A DNA stretch of 64,000 bases from Cyclobacterium plantarum (GCF_011290685.1 NZ_JAANYN010000004.1:434001-498000); one strand, 5' to 3'; shown: positions 1 to 10,364, counted from the first letter of the stretch. The notes: generated by a model not told the origin, from the sequence alone. Numbers and translations are program-made.

Positions 1-1181
1 AACTGTCCCTGCTGCTCAGCCGGGAAACCGGAAAACCCCTTCAGCAAGCGAAAAATGAAATTACAGGAGCACATAACCGAATAGTTCATATAGAGACGGC
101 GGCTGCCAAATGGTTGTCTCAGGAAATGGTGACAGCAGATGGTCCGACCAGGGAGCTAATTGTCTATGAACCCCTGGGGGTTATAGCCAACATATCAGCT
201 TGGAATTTTCCCTACAATGTGGGTTATAATGTTTTTTTATATGCCCTGGTAGCAGGAAATGCAGTAGCCTACAAGCCCTCTGAATATGCCAGCCTGACCG
301 GTTTAAAGTTTAGAGAACTGCTTTGGAAAGCAGGCGTACCAGAAAATGCTTTTGAATGTTTTATTGGTGGGCCTGCTGTTGGAGAAATGCTTTTGGAAGC
401 AGATTTGGATGGCTACTTTTTTACCGGATCTTACAGAACCGGAAAATATATTGCAAAGAAAGTGGCAGAAAAACTGGTACCTGTACAATTGGAGCTTGGA
501 GGCAAAGATCCCTTATACGTAATGGATGATGTACTTGATGTCAAACAGGCTGCCCTCAATGCGGCTGAGGGAGCATTTTACAACAATGGACAAAGCTGTT
601 GTGCGGTGGAGAGGATTTACGTGCATGAGCGCATTTTCGATGAATTTGTAGCTGCTTTTGTGACTGAAGTGGAGGCATATCCCATTGGTGACCCTTTAGA
701 TCCAAAAACTTTTATAGGCCCCCTTACCAGAAAGGATCAATTGGATATCATTTTGGATCAAATTCAGGATGCAATCCGGCAGGGTGCCCGCTTAGAGACG
801 GGGGGTAGGCGTTGGGGAGAAAAGGGGTTCTACCTGCGGCCAACAGTATTGACAGGGGTGAATCACAAAATGGCTGTCATGAAAGAAGAGTCTTTTGGTC
901 CAGTTATTGGCATTCAATCCGTTGCAAACGATGAAGAAGCCCTCACCTTAATGAAAGATACCGATTACGGTTTGACAGCCGCGGTTTTTTCAGCAAATGA
1001 GAAAAGGGCAAAAAATATTTTGGAGCAGCTTCCCACAGGTACGGCCTATTGGAACTGCTGCGATAGGGTAAGTCCGAATTTGCCCTGGACAGGAAGAAAA
1101 AATTCTGGATTGGGGGTCACTTTGTCACATTTGGGAATAAGGGCCTTTACCCACCCCAAAGCCTATCATTTAAGAGATTGA
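1..1181 (+). CDS. Aldehyde dehydrogenase family protein, 5'-truncated by window edge
   Basis: The reading frame is open from base 3 with no stop, so the N-terminus lies outside the window; an internal TTG at 114 is not the real start. The visible ~392 residues hold the ALDH catalytic core: the WNFPYN substrate/NAD region, the general-base glutamate in LELGGKDP and the nucleophilic cysteine in NNGQSCCA, followed by EESFGPV and a normal C-terminus. It should oxidise an aldehyde to a carboxylate with NAD(P)+ in the cytoplasm. Substrate cannot be told from sequence. A ketoglutarate-semialdehyde role would suit the sugar-acid operon at 9.3-13.3 kb, but four kilobase-scale genes lie between, so that is only a suggestion. 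Confidence 0.93.
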   Translation, partial: LSLLLSRETGKPLQQAKNEITGAHNRIVHIETAAAKWLSQEMVTADGPTRELIVYEPLGVIANISAWNFPYNVGYNVFLYALVAGNAVAYKPSEYASLTGLKFRELLWKAGVPENAFECFIGGPAVGEMLLEADLDGYFFTGSYRTGKYIAKKVAEKLVPVQLELGGKDPLYVMDDVLDVKQAALNAAEGAFYNNGQSCCAVERIYVHERIFDEFVAAFVTEVEAYPIGDPLDPKTFIGPLTRKDQLDIILDQIQDAIRQGARLETGGRRWGEKGFYLRPTVLTGVNHKMAVMKEESFGPVIGIQSVANDEEALTLMKDTDYGLTAAVFSANEKRAKNILEQLPTGTAYWNCCDRVSPNLPWTGRKNSGLGVTLSHLGIRAFTHPKAYHLRD

Positions 1182-1533
1182 ATCCAAATGTCGCGTATGT
1201 GGTCTTTCCTTTAATTTTATATTAAATTTTTAACTTTTTATTTATAATTAAATAAAGACGGACAGATAGTTAGAAATTTTTTTATTTATCATTTTTGTAT
1301 AAATATTTATTTTAATTTTAAATATTAATTATATTTAGAATTAAAGATTTGTATTTCCTTTCTTAAGAGGTTTTTATAAAGAATTTACCTGCTTTATCAG
1401 AATTTCCTGATTGGTTATTAAATCTTTGCTGAAATCCTATTAACCTACCGCTTAGTGAAAGGAAGTATTGATTATTATATCTTTCTTTGATTATTTTTTC
1501 TTTTATAAACCAATATCTTAAACGTACATTACT
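1182..1533. other. AT-rich intergenic region upstream of susC
   Basis: These 352 bases between the aldehyde dehydrogenase and the SusC gene are very AT-rich and hold no ORF of note. No perfect TAnnTTTG -7 element was found, though several near matches ending in TTTG lie between 1290 and 1495. It presumably carries the susCD promoter. No clear intrinsic terminator follows the dehydrogenase. Confidence 0.5.
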
Positions 1534-4500
1534 ATGATGAAATCAGTACCTTATGTTAGAGGGCAATTTTCCCGTGCATTAAAATGTATGGGAATACTGT
1601 CTTTGCTATTGCTTTTGGTCAATAGCCAAGCTTTATGGGCCCAATCCAGAACCGTGCAGGGCCTGGTTACGGAAAGCTCCAATGGGGAGCCGGTGTTAGG
1701 TGCCTCTGTGTTGATACAGGGTACCACCCGGGGCACCGTTACAGATCTGGATGGCAGGTATGAACTGGAAGTACCCTCGAATGAAGCCATACTCGTGTTC
1801 TCCTACATTGGTTTTCAATCTAAGGAGTTGGTCGTGGGAAACCGGTCTACCATTGATGTGGTATTGGAATACTCCTCCGAAGAATTGAGTGAGGTGGTCG
1901 TTACCGCATTGGGTGTGGAAAGAGAGACCAAAGCACTGGGTTATTCCGTACAGGCGGTGGACGGAGATCGTTTTACCGAGGCCAGGGAAACGAATGTGAT
2001 GAACTCTCTTAGTGGAAGAGTGGCCGGTGTACAAATCACCAATTCTTCCAGTGGTATTGGAGGGTCCTCCAGGGTTACCATCAGGGGTGAATCATCCTTG
2101 AATATCAATGCCAACCAGCCCCTGTTTGTGGTCGATGGTGTTCCGATCAGCAACAATATTGTGGGTTCATCCGGTTCCGGTAACCAGGAAGTGGATTATG
2201 GGAATCCGGCCGGAGAAATCAATCCGGATGACATCGCATCCATGAGCATTTTGAAGGGCCCTGCTGCTGCAGCCCTTTATGGCTCCAGAGCAGCCAACGG
2301 TGCCATTTTGATCACTACAAAATCCGGAAAAAACAAAAAGGGTCTGGGAGTTAGCATCAATTCCAATACAACTTTCGATACCCCCCTGGTACTTCCTGAT
2401 TGGCAAGACAAGTACGGACAGGGAAATAACGGTTTATTTTCTTTTGTCAATGGGGCAGGGGCAGGTATTGCGGATGGCGTAGATGAAAGTTGGGGACCTG
2501 AAATGGACCAGGGAACTACTATTCCTCAGTTTGACTCTCCCAGGAGTGTAGCAGGGTTTAGAGGTGGAGATTTGAATGCACCTGAAGGCAGTACCATCAC
2601 GCCAACTCCATGGGTATCGCAACCCAATAACATCAAAGACTTTTTTCAAACAGGGGTAACCTTATCCAATAATGTTTCCATCGCCTCCGGCAATGAGAAA
2701 TCTAATTTCCGGTTTTCCTGGACCAACCTTGACCAAAAAGGAACGATACCCAATACGGATCTGAAAAGAAACACGCTTGCCTTTAACGGTACAAGTAATA
2801 TCACGGATCGTCTGACCATTACCACGGCCATCAACTACCAGAAAACCAATAGTGGAAACCGTCCCAGCATCAGTTATGGAACGGAGAGCCTGATGTACCT
2901 GTGGATTTGGTACGGCAGACAAATCAACACAGGAAACCTTAGAAATTATTGGATGCCAGGCCTTGAGGGCAGGCAGCAGTTCAATTACAACTACAATTAC
3001 CACGATAATCCCTATTTCAACGTTTATGAAAATACCAACGGGCAATCCAAAGACAGGGTATTCGGGAATGTGGTGGCCAATTACAAAATCCTGGATAAAT
3101 TAAACCTGATGGTCAGGACTGGTTTAGATCAGTATAATGACCTGAGGGACCGAAAAAGAGCCTTCAGTACCATGAGGTTTCCTCTGGGAAGTTACCGGGA
3201 AGATGCGGTATACTTCAGCGAGAGGAATACGGATTTTTTGTTGACCTATTCTGAAACAGAAAATGTGAAATGGTCTTACTCGCTATCATTGGGAGGCAAT
3301 CAAATGGTTCAGGAAAACAGGTTTACCCGTACCATGGCCCCTCAATTGCTGATCCCGGGAATCTATAATTTCACCAATACTGCAGTTAACCTTCAGGTAG
3401 ACCACATGGTATCTGAAAAAAGGATCAATTCCATTTATGGTTTCAGCCAGATAGGTTACAATAATATCTTATTTTTGGACATTACAGGCAGAAATGACTG
3501 GTCCAGTACCCTTCCGGTAGGAAACAACAGCTATTTTTATCCATCTGCCACCATGAGCGGTATCATTTCAGATATGGTTACTTTACCGGAAGCAGTCTCT
3601 TTTTTCAAAGTCAGGGCGGCCTATGCCGAGGTGGGAAATGACACCAATCCGTATAGCCTCACGAATGTTTTCAATCCGGCAACAGCCTGGGGATCCATTC
3701 AAAGTAAAACCGAATCCAACCGACTGGCCAATGCCTCATTAAAGCCAGAGAGGACCGGATCCTTTGAAATTGGGGCGGATCTCAGGCTTTTGAAGGGAAG
3801 GTTAGGGCTGGACTTCACCTATTATGACAACCGGACCAGAAATCAGATCATTCCCATAGAACTTGACATTTCCACAGGATACGCCAGCAGGATTATCAAT
3901 GCCGGAGAAATACAAAACAATGGGGTTGAATTGGTTTTGTCAGGTAGTCCGATTCAGAAAGTCAATGGTTTGAAATGGAATGTCATGGCCAATTTCACCA
4001 GAAACAGAAGTAAGGTGCTGGAGCTGACAGATGATCTGGATACCTACTCCATGGTGGGTAGAAATGGAGCGACCATTCAGGCCAGGATTGGCGAAAGAAT
4101 GGGGAATATCTACGGAAGGGGCTTTGCCAGAGTGACCGATACCAATAGCCCCTATTTTGGCCAGATTATTCACAATACCTCAGGAACCCCTTTGACTGCC
4201 ACAGAATTGGTATTTCAGGGAAATTATAATCCTGATTGGATGCTGGGAATACAAAATAATTTCAATTATAAAAGATTGTCTTTCGGGTTTCTGTTTGACA
4301 TCAGGTATGGGGGCATTGTTGTGTCCAGAACAAAAACCATTGGCAGCACGTCAGGGCAGCTGGAGGAGACATTGTTGGGCAGGGAAAATGGCTATGATTT
4401 ATCGATAGAGGGAAATGGCATCATTAGCCCCGGTGTAATTCAGACATCGGACGGAAGTTACGTACCCAATGAAATGAAAATTAGTTCAAGGGATTGGCAC

Positions 4501-4791
4501 AACAGGTATTACGAGCGAAGCAATGTGGAAGCCGCCAAGTACGATGCCTCTTTTGTGAAATTAAGGGAAATCACCCTGGGATACAATTTGCCCGGTGCTG
4601 CCATGAGTAAATTGCCCTTCCAGGAAGCCCGCTTTTCACTTGTTGCCAGGAACCTGGCGCTATGGACTGAAAACCCGCATTTTGATCCGGAAACCATGTC
4701 AATGAGCGGCGGAACACTCATACCTGGAGTAGAGGATATGGCCTTCCCGTCCACCAGAAGTATAGGTTTTAATTTGAACCTTAAATTTTAA
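1534..4791 (+). CDS. SusC/RagA-family TonB-linked outer membrane receptor
   Basis: The 1085-residue protein has an N-terminal signal peptide (hydrophobic stretch ~18-36, ending in a QALWAQ-type cleavage region). A CarboxypepD_reg-like beta-sandwich follows (VQGLVTE...GTVTDLDGRYEL), then the TonB plug with RVAGVQI and the VVDGVPI segment, and a long beta-barrel ending in a terminal aromatic (NLNLKF). It lacks the N-terminal STN signalling domain, so it is probably not controlled by a FecI/FecR pair, unlike the SusC at 62628. It is paired with the SusD at 4921. Together they should bind and import an oligomeric or amphipathic nutrient across the outer membrane. The substrate is unknown; the phospholipase downstream is the only clue. 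Confidence 0.95.
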   Translation: MMKSVPYVRGQFSRALKCMGILSLLLLLVNSQALWAQSRTVQGLVTESSNGEPVLGASVLIQGTTRGTVTDLDGRYELEVPSNEAILVFSYIGFQSKELVVGNRSTIDVVLEYSSEELSEVVVTALGVERETKALGYSVQAVDGDRFTEARETNVMNSLSGRVAGVQITNSSSGIGGSSRVTIRGESSLNINANQPLFVVDGVPISNNIVGSSGSGNQEVDYGNPAGEINPDDIASMSILKGPAAAALYGSRAANGAILITTKSGKNKKGLGVSINSNTTFDTPLVLPDWQDKYGQGNNGLFSFVNGAGAGIADGVDESWGPEMDQGTTIPQFDSPRSVAGFRGGDLNAPEGSTITPTPWVSQPNNIKDFFQTGVTLSNNVSIASGNEKSNFRFSWTNLDQKGTIPNTDLKRNTLAFNGTSNITDRLTITTAINYQKTNSGNRPSISYGTESLMYLWIWYGRQINTGNLRNYWMPGLEGRQQFNYNYNYHDNPYFNVYENTNGQSKDRVFGNVVANYKILDKLNLMVRTGLDQYNDLRDRKRAFSTMRFPLGSYREDAVYFSERNTDFLLTYSETENVKWSYSLSLGGNQMVQENRFTRTMAPQLLIPGIYNFTNTAVNLQVDHMVSEKRINSIYGFSQIGYNNILFLDITGRNDWSSTLPVGNNSYFYPSATMSGIISDMVTLPEAVSFFKVRAAYAEVGNDTNPYSLTNVFNPATAWGSIQSKTESNRLANASLKPERTGSFEIGADLRLLKGRLGLDFTYYDNRTRNQIIPIELDISTGYASRIINAGEIQNNGVELVLSGSPIQKVNGLKWNVMANFTRNRSKVLELTDDLDTYSMVGRNGATIQARIGERMGNIYGRGFARVTDTNSPYFGQIIHNTSGTPLTATELVFQGNYNPDWMLGIQNNFNYKRLSFGFLFDIRYGGIVVSRTKTIGSTSGQLEETLLGRENGYDLSIEGNGIISPGVIQTSDGSYVPNEMKISSRDWHNRYYERSNVEAAKYDASFVKLREITLGYNLPGAAMSKLPFQEARFSLVARNLALWTENPHFDPETMSMSGGTLIPGVEDMAFPSTRSIGFNLNLKF

Positions 4792-4920
4792 TTTAAAAAA
4801 TAAGATCAATATGAAATTGAGCATGGAGCGAGCAACTAAGAAGGAGACAACTATAAAACCTGCGAAATCTCCTGTTTACCGAAAGGCAGACAATGGTCTT
4901 TAATCACAAAATATACACTT

Positions 4921-6474
4921 ATGAAATCGACATATAAATATTTATTCAGCGCCCTCTCATTATTGCTGTTTATGGGGCTAGTCAGTTGCGATAAGGATTT
5001 TGAAGAAGTTAACCGAAATCCCAATAGTCCGGAGACGGTTTCCTCTTCTCTTTTATTGCCCAACATTATCAGAAACACGGCTGCCGAAATCATTGGAAAA
5101 GGCTGGGGCATAGGAAACGTGGTCATGCAATACACTGCAAAAATTCAGTTTACCAACGAAGACCGGTACAACTGGGGACCTGAAGGCAATCCTTACAGTG
5201 TTTTTTATAATACCCTGCGGGATGTGAACAACATGGTAATCATTTCCGGAGAATTGGGAGAGAACAATTACGTAGGTGCAGCTCTTGTTATGAAGTCTCT
5301 GATGTATGCCTTTATGACGGATGCCTACGGAGACCTGCCTTATTCCGAAGCCATAGGTGCTAAGGAAGGGATCAATTACCCAAGATTTGACCGGCAAGAT
5401 GTCATTTATGATGGGATATTGGCTGATTTGGAACGGGCCAATCAGCTGTTGGGTAGCTCTTCCGAGGGGATAGAAGGAGATATTCTTTTTCAAGGTGATG
5501 TTATGAAATGGAGAAAATTAGCGAATTCTTTGCGGCTAAGGGCTTTGATGCGGCTTTCTGACAGGGAAGACCCTTCTGCGGCCATGCAGGCCATTGTCAG
5601 TAATCCGGGTCAATTTCCCTTATTTGAAAACAATGCGGATAACGCGGCCTTGCAATACCTTCAGGATGTACCCAATCAACATTACCTGTATACCACCAGG
5701 TCTGGCTCCTTTGATGAATACCGTTTAAGTACCACAATTGAAGGGTATTTAAAAGATATGGAAGACCCTAGATTGTTTGCTTACTTTCAACCTACAAATG
5801 ACAGCGGTGCAGGTCTTATTGGCGGACCGGAAGATTATGCAGGAGTACCCAATGGCCTGGCCGATGAGAATGCTTATGGCTATTCTCCCTCTGGTGATCC
5901 CAATAAGGGGGGATCGAATTTTATTTCCAGGGTTGGATTACTGTTTTCCTGTCTGACCTGTTCGGAATTTGCTTCCCCAGTAGGTTTTCAAACCATATTG
6001 ATGGGATATCCGGAGTTGCAGTTTATTTTGGCAGAGGCAAGGGAAAAAGGGTACATCTCGGTAGGAGATGCCGGCACGTATTATGAAAACGGAATGCGGG
6101 CATCATTCGATTATTACGAAGAGCGCTTAAGAGTCGCCAACCTCAATGTTCTGGCAGATGCGGTACAGCCCTCACCGGTATATTTTTCTCAGAATCAGGT
6201 AATTTATGAAGGTAGCCAGGAAGAAAAATTGAGAAAAATTGGTACCCAAAAATGGCTAGCCCTGTTTTTCAACGGTCTTGAAGGCTGGTTTGATTGGAGA
6301 AGGACCGGGATTCCTGAAATACAACCTGGACCTGCGGCATTTATCGATTCTGTTCCGGTGAGGTTCATGTACCCTAGTAGCATACAGGCTTTAAATCGGG
6401 ATAATTATGATGATGCCATCGGTGTCCAGGGTGCAGACAGAATTACTACCCGTGTTTGGTGGGATGTAGAATAA
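4921..6474 (+). CDS. SusD/RagB-family outer membrane lipoprotein (SusD-like_2 type)
   Basis: A 517-residue lipoprotein with signal peptide and lipobox GLVSC, lipidated Cys23. The mature start (DKDFEEVNRNPNSP) and the helical repeats with TDAYGDLPYSEA are typical of the SusD-like_2 subgroup. SusD proteins form the surface lid of the SusC transporter and capture the nutrient. It lies 129 bases after susC on the same strand and is followed by a hairpin terminator, so susC-susD is probably one transcript. No glycoside hydrolase lies next to it. Confidence 0.94.
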   Translation: MKSTYKYLFSALSLLLFMGLVSCDKDFEEVNRNPNSPETVSSSLLLPNIIRNTAAEIIGKGWGIGNVVMQYTAKIQFTNEDRYNWGPEGNPYSVFYNTLRDVNNMVIISGELGENNYVGAALVMKSLMYAFMTDAYGDLPYSEAIGAKEGINYPRFDRQDVIYDGILADLERANQLLGSSSEGIEGDILFQGDVMKWRKLANSLRLRALMRLSDREDPSAAMQAIVSNPGQFPLFENNADNAALQYLQDVPNQHYLYTTRSGSFDEYRLSTTIEGYLKDMEDPRLFAYFQPTNDSGAGLIGGPEDYAGVPNGLADENAYGYSPSGDPNKGGSNFISRVGLLFSCLTCSEFASPVGFQTILMGYPELQFILAEAREKGYISVGDAGTYYENGMRASFDYYEERLRVANLNVLADAVQPSPVYFSQNQVIYEGSQEEKLRKIGTQKWLALFFNGLEGWFDWRRTGIPEIQPGPAAFIDSVPVRFMYPSSIQALNRDNYDDAIGVQGADRITTRVWWDVE

Positions 6475-6489
6475 GCTTAAAAGCATGAG

Positions 6490-6520
6490 CCTAAGGGAAG
6501 ATTGTTTATTTTCCCTTAGG
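6490..6520 (+). terminator. Hairpin terminator after susD
   Basis: A 10-bp perfect stem (cctaagggaa at 6490-6499 with ttcccttagg at 6511-6520) closes an 11-base loop and is followed by a short T-rich run (tttgatt). It sits 16 bases past the susD stop. The weak T tract suggests partial rather than complete termination before the phospholipase gene. Confidence 0.6.
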
Positions 6521-6584
6521 TTTGATTATTAAAAACCTGGCAATTTCCCAAGCTTAAGATCTTGCCATTTCAATTACAATCACT

Positions 6585-9143
6585 ATGAATGAAAACAGAC
6601 GAGATTTTTTAAAAAAGGCAGCCATTTTTACCGGAGGGGCAGGCCTTTGGGGAACCTTGCCTTCTACCATTCAGAAGGCTATGGCCATTAACCCAGAAAT
6701 GGGCACATCCTATTTGGATGCAGAACATGTGGTGATATTGATGCAGGAAAACCGATCATTCGACCATTGCTTTGGAAAGTTAAAAGGGGTAAGGGGATAT
6801 AATGATCCCAGGGCGATCCGGCTTCCGGATAAGAACCTCGTATGGCTACAGAAAGATAATCAGGGCCAGACTTTTGCCCCTTTCCGATTAAACATCAAAG
6901 ATACTAAATCGACATGGATGAGTTCCATTCCCCATTCCTGGGAAAATCAGGTAGATGCCAGAAATGGCGGAAAGTATGACGGCTGGATAGAGGCCAAAAG
7001 GCCTGGAAGAAAGGAATTCAGTCATGTTCCCATGACCATGGGTTTTTATGACCGTGAGGATCTTCCTTTTTATTATGCTTTTGCCGATGCATTTACCGTT
7101 TGCGACCAGCATTTTTGTGCCGCACTCACTGGCACCACAACCAATAGAAACTACCTTTGGGCGGGTAAATCTGTAGGTGAGCCTGATGAGAAACCTTTGG
7201 TGAGAAACGGGGAACATACCTATGGAAAGGAAGTGGATTGGAAAACTTTTCCAGACCTCTTGCAGGACAATGGCATTTCCTGGAAAGTCTATCAGAATGA
7301 AGTAAGTGTAAATACCTTGCTTGAAGGAGAAGATGAATCCTGGCTGGCCAATTTCACAGACAATAATCTGGAATGGTTCAAGCAGTTTGGGGTACGTTAT
7401 ACCCCTGGCCATTATGAATACCTCCTGCATCAGAAAAAGCATCTTCCGGAAGAAATAGCCAATTTGGAAACATCGCTCGGGAAAGCTTTGGATGCAGACA
7501 AAGAAGAACTTCAAAAGTTTTTGGATCGGAAAAAAGTGGCATTGCTTCAGGTGGAAAAAGCCATTGCTCAATTTAATCCTGAAACATTTGCCAGGCTTAG
7601 CCCAAGGGAGCAAGAAATGCACCAAAGGGCCTTTACCACTAATATCAATGATCCTCATTACCACCAAACTGAAAGTTTGAGGTTTAAAGATGGAGATCAG
7701 GATCGAGAGACGAAGATTCCAAAAGGAGATATTTTTCACGAATTCAGAAAGGATGTGGACAGAGGGGAATTACCTACAGTTTCCTATTTGGTGGCGCCAA
7801 AAAATTTCTCTGATCATCCCAGTGCGCCCTGGTACGGTGCCTGGTATGTATCCGAAGCCTTGGATATCTTAACCAAAGACCCTGAGGTCTGGAAAAAAAC
7901 CATTTTTATCCTTAACTACGATGAAAATGATGGATATTTTGATCATGTTCCCCCTTTTGTGCCTCCAAAGCCCGGAGATGATTCCAGCGGCAGCATGTCA
8001 AAGGACTTAGATGCCAGAGGAGAATTTGTAACATTGGAGCAAGAACTGAATTATCCCGGGATTCAGCCTGAGGATGCCAGAGAAAGCCCCGTTGGTTTGG
8101 GGTACCGGGTACCTTTGATTGTGGCTTCACCCTGGAGTAGGGGAGGTTGGGTGAACTCTGAAGTTTGTGATATCTCTTCAACCATTCTATTCCTGGAAAA
8201 GTTTTTATCCCATAAAAAAGGTAAACTGATTCGTGAAGACAATATCAGCTCTTGGAGACGAAATATTTGCGGTGACCTAACCTCGGTATTCCGACCCTAC
8301 AATGGTGAAAAAACTGATCTTCCGGATTTGGTAAATCTGGAAAGCCATGTAAAAGCAATTTTCAATGCAGGTTTTAAGGATTTGCCCGATAATTTCAAGG
8401 CCCTTGAGGAGGAAGAAATTAGACAAATAAACCAAAACCCTTTAGACTCGCCATGGGTTCCAAGACAAGAGGAGGGTACCAAGCCTTCCAATGCTTTGGC
8501 CTATGAACTTTATGTGGATGGCAATGTGGATCCCGAGGGAAGGGGTATTACTATTAATTTTCAGGCATCAAACCGAAGGTTTGGAAAGAAAGCGCTTGGA
8601 GCTCCATTCCTGGTTTATGCTCCCGGTCATTATACGGATAGTTTAACCGGTCAAATAACCCACTTCAAGACATGGTCCTTTGCCGTAAAAGCAGGAGATC
8701 AGGTGTCTTATAACTGGCCAATTCAGGCCTTTAAGGGAAATCAATATCATTTATTGGTTTATGGACCCAATGGCTTTTTCAGAGAGTTTAAAGGAAATAA
8801 AGAGACAACAGGACTGACTACCGAGACATTTTACAAAACCGAAGATGGGCTATCGCAAAAGGGCCATTTTCTGTTAGAACTTGAGAATCGTTCCGGAAGA
8901 CCTATATCACTTATTTTATCGGATAATGCCTACAATCAGGGAAATAAATTCATCTCAATAAATTCCGGTAAGAAAAAACCGGTAAAAATCTCTACTACCT
9001 CCAGTTATGGATGGTATGATTTCAGCCTAAAAATGGCAGAAAACGATTCCTATTTGAAACGATATTGTGGCAGGTTGGAGTTTGGAAGTCACAGCAGGTC
9101 AGATCCATATATGGCAGGAGAAGGATCGATTAAGTTAACCTAA
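6585..9143 (+). CDS. Phosphocholine-specific phospholipase C, Tat-exported
   Basis: An 852-residue protein of the bacterial phosphoesterase/PLC family. The N-terminus has a twin-arginine signal (NRRDFLKKAA, then a hydrophobic stretch to ~35), so it is exported folded. The family signature VVILMQENRSFDHCFG lies at ~49-64, with further metal-site segments NYDENDGYFDHV and PWYGAWYV. The region after ~650 matches the duplicated C-terminal PLC domain (DUF756). It should hydrolyse phosphatidylcholine or sphingomyelin-like lipids in the periplasm or outside. It follows a SusC/SusD pair in the same direction, which suggests import or scavenging of lipid-derived material. Acid phosphatase activity is the main alternative. 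Confidence 0.9.
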   Translation: MNENRRDFLKKAAIFTGGAGLWGTLPSTIQKAMAINPEMGTSYLDAEHVVILMQENRSFDHCFGKLKGVRGYNDPRAIRLPDKNLVWLQKDNQGQTFAPFRLNIKDTKSTWMSSIPHSWENQVDARNGGKYDGWIEAKRPGRKEFSHVPMTMGFYDREDLPFYYAFADAFTVCDQHFCAALTGTTTNRNYLWAGKSVGEPDEKPLVRNGEHTYGKEVDWKTFPDLLQDNGISWKVYQNEVSVNTLLEGEDESWLANFTDNNLEWFKQFGVRYTPGHYEYLLHQKKHLPEEIANLETSLGKALDADKEELQKFLDRKKVALLQVEKAIAQFNPETFARLSPREQEMHQRAFTTNINDPHYHQTESLRFKDGDQDRETKIPKGDIFHEFRKDVDRGELPTVSYLVAPKNFSDHPSAPWYGAWYVSEALDILTKDPEVWKKTIFILNYDENDGYFDHVPPFVPPKPGDDSSGSMSKDLDARGEFVTLEQELNYPGIQPEDARESPVGLGYRVPLIVASPWSRGGWVNSEVCDISSTILFLEKFLSHKKGKLIREDNISSWRRNICGDLTSVFRPYNGEKTDLPDLVNLESHVKAIFNAGFKDLPDNFKALEEEEIRQINQNPLDSPWVPRQEEGTKPSNALAYELYVDGNVDPEGRGITINFQASNRRFGKKALGAPFLVYAPGHYTDSLTGQITHFKTWSFAVKAGDQVSYNWPIQAFKGNQYHLLVYGPNGFFREFKGNKETTGLTTETFYKTEDGLSQKGHFLLELENRSGRPISLILSDNAYNQGNKFISINSGKKKPVKISTTSSYGWYDFSLKMAENDSYLKRYCGRLEFGSHSRSDPYMAGEGSIKLT

Positions 9144-9165
9144 TTTCCTTTTTTGGATTAATTTT

Positions 9166-9206
9166 CCAGGGGGCTTTTCATATGGAAAAGCTCCCTGGTT
9201 TTTTTT
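9166..9206 (+). terminator. Strong intrinsic terminator after phospholipase C
   Basis: A near-perfect 14-bp stem (9166-9179 with 9185-9198, one G-U pair at 9172/9192) has a 5-base loop and an eight-T tract at 9199-9206. It lies 22 bases after the phospholipase stop and should separate that gene from the sugar-acid operon. Confidence 0.88.
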
Positions 9207-9332
9207 ATGTCTATCCGCTATTCTGGTTTTGAACCCGGATTAAATTTAAAATTATTGGATTTTGATTTAATTTTCACCTGATTTTCCTAATTTCAAAAAT
9301 AAAATACAAAGACATTAGTTTTTATAAATAAG

Positions 9333-10364
9333 ATGACTTTGGATAAACCCAAAAATACGCATGGTTTAATGGAAAGATTTTTAAGTTGTGACTGGGGTAC
9401 CAGTTCCTTCAGGCTGCGTCTGGTGAATCAAAATGATGCCAGCATTTTGGGTGAATACAGTTCAGAAGATGGCGTCCAGACAATCAATGCTTCCTATCTG
9501 CAAGATGCCCCCACCCTGGATAGGAGTAATTATTTCTATAGATTTTTAGAAAAAGGCATAAAAGGCTTTTCCAAACAGTTAAATTTCAATCTGGAAGGAT
9601 TATTGGTAGTTTGTTCAGGCATGGCTTCTTCCAGCATTGGGCTAATGGAATTGCCCTATTCGAATTTGCCCTTTGATGTTGGAGGGAAATCCATGAACCT
9701 GCATTTTTTTAAAGCGGATGCTTCCTTTAAACATCCAGTACTTTTACTTTCCGGAGTTCAGGCAGATGAGGATGTGATGCGTGGGGAAGAAACCCAGCTG
9801 ATCGGTGTTATCAGACAATTGAAGGATTTTAAGGGAAGTGGAATTTTTATCTTTCCCGGAACGCATTCCAAACATTTGTTTGTAGCCAATCAGAAAATAA
9901 TGGATTTTCGAACCTTTATGACAGGTGAGGCTTTTCATTTGATGTCCTTCTCCAGTATACTTTCGAAAAGCGTTTCAAAAAATTCCTCCAGGACACCTGA
10001 AATGGAAAAAGCTTTTGAAAAAGGAGTATTGGATGGTGGAAGCGGTAATTTGCTGGCGGCACTTTTTAAAGTAAGGACGAAAGAGTTGTTTGGCAAATAC
10101 AACAAATTCGAGAATTATCATTATTTGAGTGGTTTGTTGATTGGAAACGAACTTGGTATTTTAGGAGATGAAATCCGGAGACCTGTGTATCTTTGTTCGG
10201 ATAGTAAGCTTCACTGGAGTTATTCAAAAGCAATGGAGGTAATGGGAATTCCCTCAACTGTCCTTTCACCTGAAATGGTGGAAAAGGCTGTTGTCTATGG
10301 ACAAATAGAAATATTAAATCAAATAGGTAAACATGAGAAAAACATTTTCCTGGGAAGCTTTTGA
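9333..10364 (+). CDS. dgoK: 2-dehydro-3-deoxygalactonokinase
   Basis: The 343-residue protein matches the DgoK sugar kinase family, with the N-terminal phosphate-binding motif FLSCDWGTSSFRLRL and conserved segments VQADEDVMRGEETQL and FPGTHSKH (~171-177). It phosphorylates 2-keto-3-deoxygalactonate (or the gluconate epimer) with ATP in the cytoplasm. Its 3' end overlaps the aldolase gene by 32 bases, so the two are translationally linked and act in sequence: kinase, then aldolase. It opens a four-gene operon with a GntP permease and an FAH-fold enzyme. Confidence 0.92.
   Translation: MTLDKPKNTHGLMERFLSCDWGTSSFRLRLVNQNDASILGEYSSEDGVQTINASYLQDAPTLDRSNYFYRFLEKGIKGFSKQLNFNLEGLLVVCSGMASSSIGLMELPYSNLPFDVGGKSMNLHFFKADASFKHPVLLLSGVQADEDVMRGEETQLIGVIRQLKDFKGSGIFIFPGTHSKHLFVANQKIMDFRTFMTGEAFHLMSFSSILSKSVSKNSSRTPEMEKAFEKGVLDGGSGNLLAALFKVRTKELFGKYNKFENYHYLSGLLIGNELGILGDEIRRPVYLCSDSKLHWSYSKAMEVMGIPSTVLSPEMVEKAVVYGQIEILNQIGKHEKNIFLGSF

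Noticed and set aside
6888-7739. 283-residue ORF on the minus strand inside the phospholipase gene
   Set aside because: It is a shadow of a well-supported plus-strand gene, with no recognisable domain.
1534-9143. Classical polysaccharide utilisation locus
   Set aside because: There is no glycoside hydrolase, polysaccharide lyase or sulfatase near the SusCD pair.
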